Source: Linnemannia elongata (taxonomy: Eukaryota; Mortierellomycota; Mortierellomycetes; Mortierellales; Mortierellaceae). From it: a stretch of DNA of 64,000 nucleotides. The position numbers and the translations under genes were made by a program. The notes under the pieces were generated by a model, which saw nothing but the letters and a program-made list of their open reading frames with translations, was not told the DNA's origin and ran no database searches. How positions within the stretch are numbered: the stretch's first letter is position 1; each line of letters begins with the position of its first letter. The stretch spans positions 1 through 64,000 of the forward strand of contig JAXBDG010000001.1 in NCBI GenBank assembly GCA_036320915.1. The letters are read 5' to 3'. Below are positions 32,497 through 42,826 of this stretch, one piece after another.

Positions 32497-35034
32497 CTAC
32501 TGTTTTCCGGGTTGTGTGGCCACCGAGTAGAACTCGTCCTCTCCTAAGTACTCTTGAACATTGAGATAATCTATGTCGAATATAATAACAGGATCGTTTG
32601 TTAGCTACTGTGCATAAATAGGACAGTTGTCTCCGCTTGGCCGTACGAATATTAACTCACCTTGCCGATACAAGATCTGTTCAAAATGAGGAAGAAACTC
32701 TTGTCGCGGTAGATACAAATTGAATTCCAGCAAAGAAAACACATGGAACTCGTTCTCCTTGATATCCTTGGCGCTGACGTCCATGTGCTTGGTCATGTAC
32801 TTCATGAGGGTCGCAAACTCGCCTGAAGACCTCTTCGGCTCATTTACTTTGTACGCCAACAGCAAGCAAACACCTAATAGAAACAATAACGACGTTAGAT
32901 CTTGGCCCTGAAGTATTGCCATTCAAAAAACCACATCAAATGTGGACAGTGACATACAAGCAACCATTTTGCGGTTCTCCTTGGTGACGATAGACGTGTT
33001 TGCCTCGGTGGAGAGCGGATTGGACTCTTTGCCCTTCCAGCTGCCTTTTAGAATGAGCTTTTCAAAGTAGGCATAGGCCAGGGCTGCGGTCGAAATTTCA
33101 AGGTCCAGTTCCTCTGAGATTGCCAAAAGATCTGTCTTGACCTTTCGAATTTTGGAGAGTGTGATGGAGGGGTCGATGGTGGGGTGTCTTGACCGGAAAT
33201 GCTCGTTGAGTTCACGTTTTAGATCGGATGGTCGGGTATATTGAATCACGGAGCCCTATTAGAGATGGACGAGAGGTCATTAGTTATTGGTACTACTAGT
33301 AACATGTGCATCCTGCAACAAGGCAGCAGGTATAAGATCGCCTTCTTACCATGTAACAAGCAAGGGAAATGACTGTCCTGTTCTTTCCAGTTTTCAGTTC
33401 GGGGTCGTCAAGGAAGTATGGATCGTACGAGGTTGAAGACGACTCCTGAGGCTCTGGGCTAGCAACGAGTACAGAGAAGAAATTCAATAAGTTTCCTGCC
33501 TGCAAACCAGCACGCTGCCTCACAGTCTGCTCTTATTAATATCTGAGAAAAAAGAAACAACTTACTCCAGAGCGTTGCATTGTGTGAGGAGATGGGCAAA
33601 AGAGTTGGCCTTCTTCCTGATGAGGGCCTCTTTGGTGATCTGCTGGATATACTCGCGGTCAAAGCGGCGTCGTCGTCGTTTGTTGGGTGCCCTGTCGTCG
33701 TTGTAACGCAGGACTGAGGAAATCATGAGCGGACTGCCGTGGTTGGTTGTGAACATGAATGGGTGCTGGCTGAGGTTGTCCGCAAGGCTTACGCAGCTGG
33801 CAGTTACATCCTCGCCCTTGTAAAATATGTGTCGTTGATCTTCTCCAGACCGTCCTTGCCGTGCATTCCGTTGAGGATCAGCTCTGCTTGGCGTTTGCCT
33901 TGAAGTTGAGAGAGGATCCTGAGTGTGCATTGGTTGTGAATGGCTGATAACGTGCTTGGGTCGGCTGATGGACGGTCGTCTGAAAATCTTATTGACAATG
34001 TGCGTCGTTCCAGAGGTCAAAAGCGGCCGAATGTGAACGTGATCTGCCAATGGTCCTAACCACCGACTCGAGACTTTTTGAAGAGAGTTCCGCTGAGTAA
34101 GAGCTGATCCCATGTCCGACGAAGAGGCCCGTGTGTCCGTATCCTTTTCGCGTGCTAAAAGTACCGATAAAAGACCCGAGGATGACGATTCCCGCTTCGA
34201 TGGCCCATTCTTGGAAGATGCTGACGACATGGTGTTGGTCCGGTGGCCGTGCTGCGGCGACTCACGCGAGGGGTATGCTCCTGGGCTAGTGACTTTACGA
34301 TGTCGTCCTCCTCCTCTTCCTCCACCACCTTCTCCTCCTGCTCCTGACGGTTGACCTTGGTCGTCGATCTGATCTGATGTATCGCCGAAGGGGCCTCGCT
34401 CCCATTCCGAGGAGAGGGATGGTGTTGAAGAGGCGCGATAGATCGGATAGTGAGGAGCCAGTCCTCTTGGTGAGGCGCCTGCGGTGCCTTTTGTTGCCTG
34501 CTCTGCTACATTGATCTGTCCTGAGTCCTGGTTTATAGGCGAGTCTAATGCTTGAGAGGTACTGGATTCTTGGAATGCTGGGTCCGAATTACGGCTTTTG
34601 CCATTCGTGGGGCCTCCGTGTAAACTCAGCTGGGATAGGAAGGTTGTTGCCATGCTCTCCTTTCGACCCTGGACCAGACTCCTTCTGTTATCAGGCAATA
34701 TTGTTGTTGTTGTAGATGTTGTGGTTGGTGTTGGGATGGCGTCATCTTTGGGCGCAGTCGGTGTAGGGATAACGAGCGGTGTGATAGTATCGCCTTGTTC
34801 GACGGCCAGGTCGGGGTTCACTTCTTGAGGCAAGGTGTCGGGTCTCTTGGTGTCATTGGTTACTTCGTCGACGAGGTCCAGAGTAGGTGTAGAAGGGTCC
34901 TGAGTCTGGTCCTTTGCTGCAGGGTCGAGTTGGATGGATGAGAGAAAGGAGAAGGCGGCCTGACGGTTTCCAGTTCTCCTCCGTAGGCTCCGTGTGCTGC
35001 CAGGACTTGCATTTGAGTTTGCGGTGGATGTCAT
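32497..35034 (-). CDS. CABLES-like cyclin-box protein
   Basis: Five exons: complement(32497..32570, 32661..32873, 32958..33255, 33350..33458, 33566..35034), giving 720 residues. The first ~490 residues, exon 1, are disordered and rich in Ser, Pro, Thr and Arg. The folded part begins with YDPYFLDDPELKTGKNRTV and continues as a cyclin-box: SVIQYTRPSDLKRELNEHF, TLSKIRKVKTDLL, AYAYFEKLILKG, ENRKMVACVCLLLAYK and FHVFSLLEFNLYLPRQE. This order matches animal CABLES1/2 (Cdk5 and Abl enzyme substrate) proteins. CDK binding is inferred from the fold. The chosen ATG (35032-35034) begins MTSTANSN; an upstream frame has no ATG. It is divergent from NFS1. Confidence 0.85.
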
Positions 35035-35670
35035 TTCCCTTTTTGCCGACTGCAGACCAACCAACAGCAGTAGCGGGACTAAGTCGGGAGTGGTTGTGTC
35101 CTTGTAGTGAGAGGCCTATCCAGGGGGTGTTCGTCGATTGTTGTCTCTTGTGGTGGTAGTGGTGGTGGTGATGATGGTTTCCTGATGCAGGCGTCGTTTG
35201 TTGTATTCGCGTAGTAAAATAAAGAAAGAGAGAGAGTGGAGAGTGTGAACGGGAGGGTTGGAGGGGGACAAGGAAGTCTTTTGTCGTTGTGGCCATTTTG
35301 ACTTTGACACGGTGCAATTGTAATAGGGAATGGGCGTTCTGTACTGATGTTAGAGCAGCAAATGCGATGCCAATCGCTTTGGTGAAGTCATAGCTAGCAG
35401 CAAAAATTTTGGCTCTGATTGCCCGCCTACCTGCCTGCACAAGTGTGATATCAATCGATGGATCACACAATTGCCTTTTTCGAAACATCAACCGCCACTA
35501 TCTTTTTCCCTTGTGCATTTTTGCTGGGGTCCTCTCTCCCCCTCCTTCTCCTTTACCTCTCATCTCTCTCCACTCACATCACATTTACGCTTCACTCCTT
35601 TCCCTTCCTCCTCCACCCCCCTCTCCCCTTCACCTTTTACGACCCATACACACTCACTCACTCACTCACA
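35035..35670. promoter_or_regulatory. Divergent promoter region CABLES-like / NFS1
   Basis: The 636 bases between divergent starts include a CT-rich tract on the NFS1 strand (35520-35670). Short frames here have no domain. Confidence 0.55.
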
Positions 35671-38120
35671 ATGTCATTGTTCCGCTTCGCTCAGGGACCC
35701 GCACGTATGCTGCGCAACGTCCGCCCAACTGCTCAGATCACCCGCTCCGCTGCCTTGCCCCGCTTCGTCGTCTCTCCCGCCGCATCGGCCTTCCACACCT
35801 CAGCAAACCGCATGCAAGCTGCTGCCGAGTCCCAGACCGTCCTCACTCCTTCCCTTGGTAACCAACAACAGCCCATTACAGTAATGGAGCAAATACGGAA
35901 TATGTGTATAGAGAACAAGTGTGTAACCAACAATGTTTCTTGTCTCAATAGAATCGCTGGGATTCGAGGTGACGGGAGTTGAGACTGCCAACAACACCCG
36001 CCCAATCTACATGGATATGCAGGCGACTTCGCCCACCGACCCCCGTGTCCTCGACGCCATGCTGCCCTATATGACCGAACTCTACGGAAACCCCCACTCC
36101 AGAACTCACTCGTACGGATGGGAGACCGAGAAGGGTGTTGACCAAGCACGAGAGGTATGTGAGATCCGCTGTTGTTCATTTTTATTTGCGAAGTCATAGA
36201 TACAGGAACCAGACATAGGCGGCCAGATAGCACACGCAGCACTGCGCAACAACGACGGAATGGAAAACAGGGGAGCCGAAAATTCTATAACAAGAATCTC
36301 TACTGAGTAAAACTCACTATTCTCCAACGGCATGGAATGGAATGGAGCTGACAACTCTGTAACAGGGATCTCCATTGTACACAGAGTGGAATGAAGCTGG
36401 CAACTCCATGACAGAGATCTCTAATGCGCACGACGTCTCCTTTTCTTTTATTCATGGTCTGTGTAGGACATTGCCAAGTTGATCGGAGCTGATCCCAAGG
36501 AGATCGTCTTCACTTCAGGAGCAACAGAGTCCAACAATCTCAGCATCAAGGGAGTCGCTCGCTTTTACAAGGGCAAGAAGAACCACATCATCACTACCCA
36601 GACGGTATGTTTTTCTATACGAACGACCCGAACCTGGATCGACTTACTGGTGACATGAGTTGAGGCTGATTTTAGGATATAAGAGTGGCATGAAGAGAAT
36701 CATGCGGGTTGAATGAAGGGGTTGAGACTATCGTTGGAGGAGTATGGATGAGTGAAATGATGTGGGTGAAGTGAAAAAGTGCCGGGGACGGGAACAAGTA
36801 CCGTGGAGCGCACTCTCGGGAAAAAGAGAAAAGTGGGAAAAGATCCAGCTTCCGATTCGTCCCTAACCGTATATAGGGTTTGACCCTACCCACTTTTATT
36901 TTCAAATAGGAGCACAAGTGTGTCCTGGATTCGTGCCGTGTATTGAGTGACGAAGGTTTCGATGTCACCTACCTCCCTGTTGGAAAGAACGGCCTGATCT
37001 CCATGGACGATCTCAAGGCTGCCATTCGCCCCGACACTGCTTTGGTCTCGATCATGACTGTCAACAACGAGATCGGAGTCATTCAACCTATCGAGGAGAT
37101 CGGAGCCCTCTGCCGCTCCAAGAAGATCTTCTTCCACACCGATGCTGCCCAGGCTGTCGGCAAGATCCCCATTGACGTGACAAAGATGAACATTGATCTC
37201 TTGAGCATCAGTGGACACAAGATCTATGGACCCAAGGGTGTCGGTGCTCTTTATGTCCGCCGCCGCCCCAGAGTCCGTCTCGTCCCTCTCTTGACCGGAG
37301 GTGGTCAGGAGCGTGGTCTTCGCAGTGGTACCGTCGCTGCTCCCCTCGCCGTCGGTCTCGGCGAAGCCTGCAGAATCGCCACCGAGGAGATGGCTGTAAG
37401 TGTCTATAGTATTGTGCATGCTGTAAATTGTAGAGTGGAGTCGGTGCAACCAAATGACGATTGTCCTTTTATCCCGGACATTGCAATCGACCTAGCCCTG
37501 AGAGACATATTTTCTGCTTGTGTTGATTTTTCGACAAAGCAGAAATACTCTTATGGGCAATGATGTTCTGTGCAGGGGTTCTGATGGTGAAAAACACACG
37601 ACTCCCCTTTATGAAAACATGACAACAAATTCTTCAGGTTAATAGTGATGATTGTATTGACGCGATTCTCGCATTATTTATTCCCTTGTAGTACGACCAC
37701 GAGCGCGTTAAGCGTCTTGCGGACCGCCTGATCAACGGAATTCAGTCCAAGGTCTCCCATGTGTACAGGAACGGAGATGATGTTCAGACGTACCCTGGAT
37801 GCGTCAACCTGTCGTTCGCCTATGTCGAGGGCGAGTCTCTTTTGATGGCTTTGAAGGACATTGCTCTCTCGTCCGGATCTGCCTGCACATCTGCCTCATT
37901 GGAGCCATCGTATGTTCTCCGTGCTCTTGGCGCTGAAGACGATATGGCCCACAGCTCTATTCGCTTTGGAATTGGTCGCTTCACGACCGAGGAGGAAATT
38001 GACTTCGTTGTCCAGCGCGTCACTGCACATGTCGACAAGTTGAGGGAGATGAGCCCACTCTGGGAGATGGTCCAGGAGGGCATTGACATTTCCAAGATTG
38101 AATGGGCGCAGCACGCTTAA
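35671..38120 (+). CDS. NFS1: Mitochondrial cysteine desulfurase Nfs1
   Basis: Five exons, join(35671..35857, 35952..36154, 36467..36604, 36910..37395, 37692..38120), give 480 residues. Nfs1 is a PLP enzyme that removes sulfur from cysteine for Fe-S cluster assembly on Isu, working with Isd11 and frataxin in the mitochondrial matrix. The N-terminus is Arg/Ser/Ala-rich without acids ([19 protein letters not shown]), a typical presequence. [21 protein letters not shown] opens the fold. The PLP lysine is in [10 protein letters not shown] (about residue 280). The catalytic cysteine is in [13 protein letters not shown] (about residue 403). The C-terminus ends KIEWAQHA, as in mitochondrial homologues. 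Introns 2-4 are unusually long (296-312 bases), and intron 2 holds imperfect tandem repeats. Confidence 0.97.
36254..36425. repeat. Three imperfect repeats in NFS1 intron 2
   Basis: About 45-50 base units at 36254-36304, 36326-36376 and 36381-36425 share a pattern of GGAATGgAaGCtGaCAACTCtgTaACAGggATCTC. They lie within the intron and have no coding role. Confidence 0.65.
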
Positions 38121-38402
38121 GCCTTTTTCTTTCTTTCCTTTGTTTTTCGTTTCTGTTCTTTTTTCCCTTCCTTCTGGCTCTTTAGTTTTTGCAGCTTTTG
38201 CTTCTCTGTACAGTCGTCTCATTAAAAAATGTCATGCATAGTCTTCTGGAAGTAACAAGTATTGAAAAGGTTGTGAGTAATGAAAATGCTGAGTTTTTTT
38301 TTTTTTGGCTGGTAAATATTCTAGTAGCATGCTATGGTAAGAAAATGGTGATAGTGTGGTAGAGATATTGATGTGTGCATGGGGCGGAGGGGGATGCAGA
38401 GA

Positions 38403-40655
38403 TTATGCGGACTTCTTTGGGCGAAGCTTGATACCCTTTTGCGTCTGCAAGAGCTTGGCTTGTGAGGCACGGATGAGCTCCTCATCCTCATCAGCATTGA
38501 ACCCAATCTGATCGACCTCCTCGGCACTCTTAGCAGCAGCTGCAGAGCTCTTCTTTCCACCGCGGTTGCGCTTTCCTGCCTCCTCAACAATGGGCGTGAA
38601 CTCTTCCTCTTCGTCCAGATCGACATTGTCCTCCTTCTTGGGGATCTTGTTGCTGACCTTCTTGAACTTGGCGACGTAGAATCCGTCCATGTTGTGCATG
38701 TGTGGGTAGTAGCGTCTTGTCAGACTGATCGATGGGTGGAAGACCTTCTCCCTGAACCGCGTGAAACCCTCCTTTCCGAAATCGAGACCAGTGGAGACCA
38801 GCTTGACGTTGGGGCGCTTCTTCAACGCATAGTTGACAACATCCTCGTTCTCGTCGACAGTGACCGAGCAGGTCGAGTAGACAATGTATCCTCCAGTTTT
38901 GCTTCCTGCGTCAACAGAGTCAATGGCGGCCAAGATCAGCTGCTTCTGAAGCTGAGACAACATCTGGAAATCCTGCTCTGACTTGTTGGTCTTGACAGAG
39001 GCATCCTTAGAAATAACTCCTGTTCCTGAACAGGGGGCATCCAGCAAAACACGATCGAATCCTCCAATGACACCAGGGAACTCGCGACCATCGTAGTTGC
39101 AAACAACAGCGTTCTTGACACCCAAACGATGAATGTTGGCGACCAACGACTTTGTACGATCCTTGTTAGCATCGTTAGCAAACACCATTCCAGTGTTCTT
39201 CAACAACGCGGCTATAAATGATTAATATAAACCAACATGATGGTTAGCTACCTATGTGGACATAGCCCTATTTCATATCAAAACATGGTTCAAATGATAA
39301 AAGACATACCAATATATGTGCTCTTTCCTCCGGGGGCAGAGGCCATGTCGAGTACGCGCTCGTGCTCCTGAGGGGCCAAGGCCATGACGGGCAAGAAGGA
39401 GGAGGCAGCCTGAAGCATATAGTGTCCAGCCAAATACTCGGGTGTAGCTCCGATTGGGACAGGCGAGTCAAACACCTGGAGACCAACCTTGCTCCACTTG
39501 CCAACAGGGTCCAAGTTGACTCCACGGTTGATCAGTGACTGGGCGAGCTCACGACGACGGGTCTTCAAGGTGTTGGTACGAATAGTGACAGGTCTGGGCA
39601 CCTCGTTGGCCTCAAAGAACTCGATCGCCTCCGAGACGGGGAAAATGTAAAAGAGCTTCTCCATGAGGTATTCGTTGTAACCATAGTACAAGCAAAGATC
39701 CTTGAGCAATTGCGAGATGTAGTCGTTACGGGATCTGTTTGAAAAGATAAAAGGGAAGGGTTGTTAGAGCGAGATCTTTCAGAGATTCGGTTATGTCAAT
39801 TGCAATTGCTTCAGAATACGAGCATAGGCAATGGGTGTACCTGTTGCCCTCACGCATCTCTCTAAAGTTGTTGAGGACACGGACAATCTCCTGAATACGC
39901 GCCTGAACAACCTGCAAGTCAGTGCTCTGAAGAATTTCGTGGTCCTCGCCGGGAAGGACGTATTTGTCGCTCTCCAGCATGATGTTTGTCTGCATCTCGG
40001 CCTCGGCCTCCTCAGCCTCGGCCTGAGCGGCGGCATCCAACTTCCTCGACTTTGCCTCCATGTCATCCTCATCAGAGTCGTCCTCGCTGTTGCTGGCAAA
40101 AATATCCTCCTCATCCTCCTCCTCCTCGCCTTGGTTCTCCTCTTCCTCGTCATCAGAGCCGAACATGGCAGCTCCAGGTCCCTTGGACTCTTCGTCAGAC
40201 TCGGCGAACTCGTCACCCAAGAAATCATCGTTCAATGCGCCGACCTCGATATCTGAACCCTCTTCAGCGGAAACAAACTCATCATCCTGTATTCATGCAT
40301 AAGAAAGAACATGCCGTCAATGGTTAGACAACAGAAAACAAGTAATATGAAACCAGGCTATAAGAGTGTTTGACAGTGATCACGCGGGGTGTCTGCCAAA
40401 ACATACCATCTCGATCTCGCTGTCGTCGCTTCCGCTCACTGCACCGTAGGCCCATGACTCATCATCGTCCTCGCTATCGTCCTGAGGGGCAGCAGCTTTA
40501 GCAGACTTCTTGCCGCCCTTAGCAGTGACGGGAGCAACCTTGGCCTTCTTTGAGGAAGGCTCCTTGGAGGGGTTGCTTTTGCGCTTGTTGTTGTTGGTTT
40601 GTGCGGGAGGGGCAGCCTTGTTTGCTCCCTTCTTGGGTGCGGGACGTCCAGCCAT
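38403..40655 (-). CDS. NOP2: 25S rRNA (cytosine-C5)-methyltransferase Nop2
   Basis: Four exons, complement(38403..39211, 39310..39734, 39841..40286, 40407..40655), give 642 residues. Nop2 is a nucleolar SAM-dependent methyltransferase that modifies 25S rRNA and is needed for 60S assembly. A basic, Lys-rich N-terminus (nucleolar targeting) is followed by acidic Glu/Asp stretches. The NOL1/NOP2/Sun core starts near residue 230. SAM motif I is [38 protein letters not shown] and [15 protein letters not shown] carry the two motif cysteines. The end is Lys-rich ([10 protein letters not shown]). It is head to head with RPS29. Confidence 0.96.
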
Positions 40656-41065
40656 TGTAAAGTGTAGTGGAGTGTGTGATGAAAGGGACTTGATGAGGAT
40701 GGAAGGAGAGGATGGATGCAGGAAAGGGACTCTTTGCTTGAACTGCCGACTGTCACAAAGAAAAGGTGTAGAAATTGGTGTCAGAGACTTGTAAGGCGGT
40801 TGTTTTCTTTTTTTTTTTTTTTTTTTTTGTTCGTTTGTTGTTCGAATGGACAAGGATCGAGGCAGTCACCTTGATGGCATAGTAAACACGATGTAAATAA
40901 ATACATATCACATGATCTATCAAAGGAGTGACGTCGACTTAGTGAATGGGCAACCAATCAGAAAAAAGGAAGAAATTTTCATGGATGGATATCTAATCCG
41001 TGGCACTCGCAGCCGGTTGTGTTCCTCCTTTTCACTTTTTGAATCCAAACGTCGAATTCACAAAA
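40656..41065. promoter_or_regulatory. Bidirectional promoter NOP2 / RPS29
   Basis: A 410-base interval lies between the divergent ATGs of two ribosome-related genes. It includes a T-rich run at 40808-40828. Shared control is inferred from position only. Confidence 0.6.
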
Positions 41066-41830
41066 ATGGCTCACAGCAACATCTGGAACTCCCACCCCCG
41101 TGGCTATGGCAAGGGCTCCCGCGAGTGGTAAGAACTCCACTCACTCTCTTCCCTCTCTTGCCTGGGGGAACAACAACAACGACAGCAACAAGGACCAACA
41201 ATCAACAATCAACAATCAAGTCTCCGGTCCCAGAGTCATAAGCAAGCATGGAACACGGAACGAGCCAACATCCAAAAAGGAACAGGAAACATCAGGAGGA
41301 GGAACAATTTGCTCCGGGAAGAATCATCAAAACGATCAAAACGGATTTGTAGTGCCAACCTACATCCCATGGTGAACCTCTGATGAATCAGCATCCGAAT
41401 CACTCTGACATTCAGATGGACGTGCGGCGGGATGATGACACCCACCACCGATTAAGTTTAGGGGACCCACCACCCGAATGCGGGATTCGCCTCCACGAGC
41501 ACAACGAAACGAAGAAACAATCATCTGACCCAACCCCACTTTTCCATCTTTTGTTTGTTTTATTTTTCTCTCTCTCCTACAGCCGTGTCTGCACCCACCC
41601 CGCTGGTTTGATCCGCAAGTACGGCCTCAACATCTGCCGTCAGTGCTTCCGTGAGAACTCTGCCGCTATTGGTTTCACCAAGGTACGCATTCGTGGAGTC
41701 TTTTTCTCAGTTCATTATTGATACCAGAGCAATTACTTAATTTTCCGAAGGACAATGTTCCTCGCTGTATTCATGGAAGTTATGGTTCTAATATTCTTTA
41801 CTCTTCCTGTACCCTTCTTAGACCCGCTAA
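41066..41830 (+). CDS. RPS29: 40S ribosomal protein S29 (uS14)
   Basis: Three exons, join(41066..41127, 41583..41682, 41822..41830), encode 56 residues, the standard length for Rps29. The protein reads [20 protein letters not shown], then CRVC and CRQC, whose four cysteines bind zinc, and [15 protein letters not shown], the family core. It sits in the 40S head near the mRNA channel. Intron 1 is long (455 bases). The last coding exon is 9 bases (Thr-Arg-stop) after a good polypyrimidine acceptor ending CTTCTTAG. Without it, retention would read into intron sequence. The exact last two residues depend on this acceptor. Confidence 0.93.
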
Positions 41831-42826
41831 ATTGCCTTTTTTGTAGCGGGAACAGCAGTTCCGCCTTTACTCTTAACGCTGGAATAAAGATTCGATCTTT
41901 CAGTGCTTCTTTCTCTCTCTACCCTCCATTATCATTGCTTCGATGGCGGTGTAAACAATGACTATTTTTATTTCGGACATCACGGACTCTTTGGACATAT
42001 CCTCAACACTTGCTTGATTGAATAGTCAATGCGACTGTCTACTACACGTTGCAGGCTGGAGAGCAATAATTCGCTTTTGCTCTATATACACTGTTCAGGA
42101 TATGAAAACGGGTTGCGCCTTTTGTCAGATGAAACAATAACAAACTCGGACATGTTTGTCTCTTAAAACGTCCTCTCAATAATGGAAACCGGTGGAGCAG
42201 CTCAACAAAGAGGCTGTGCTGCAATGTACATGTCTCCTCCACCTTGGGTTGCTCTTGTTATTGTCCGCGAACCGGAAGTATAGCCAACCGTGTCGCATAC
42301 AGCGATGGACTTGGTAGACAGTGATTGTGAGCATAATTCACATAATCGACTGTTATCTCCTCGTGGCGTGTTTCCAGGCTGAAGCAGAGAAGGTTCAAAT
42401 CGAGGCAAGGGTACGTTGTTTGTTGCCTGTTGGCGTATGTATGCACCTGCTTGCCTTGTCACCGAATCAGATACGTTCTGGCCCCTCCAGAGTCCAAACA
42501 CGTCAGTCACATTAGATTGGTGCCTGACCGTCAAAAATAAATTCCCGTTGATTCAGTTGCCACCAAAATATCCTTTTGTGTTTTTGTTCTCTTTTGCTCT
42601 CCCCACATTGCCTTTCCCTCCCTCCGCAGACAGAAGCGACATCTTCATCACAGACACCTTTCTCTTTCAACCCCCAAATGCCTGTACGCTCACCTTTCTC
42701 AACCATTCTCCTTCTGCTGTACCACCCTTGCTGTCCTTCAAACCACAATCCACTTGAACCTGGACGCCACTAACTTTCGTCATCTCTTTCTGTCAACAAT
42801 AACTCGCAGTTGCTCTCGCGCCCAAC
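41831..42826. other. Intergenic region before TOP3, no gene seen
   Basis: It holds the RPS29 3' UTR and the TOP3 upstream region, with a CT-rich tract at 42590-42770. I found no domain-bearing frame or confident RNA gene. Confidence 0.5.

Noticed and set aside
41380..41528. Possible C/D-box snoRNA in RPS29 intron 1
   Set aside because: TGATGA at 41381 and 41433 and CTGA at 41405 and 41525 occur, but spacing is irregular and no terminal stem longer than about 3 bp pairs the ends.
42255..42420. tRNA-like GGTTC sequences
   Set aside because: GGTTCGCGG and GGTTCAAATC occur, but no seven-base acceptor stem or anticodon arm can be folded at the right spacing.
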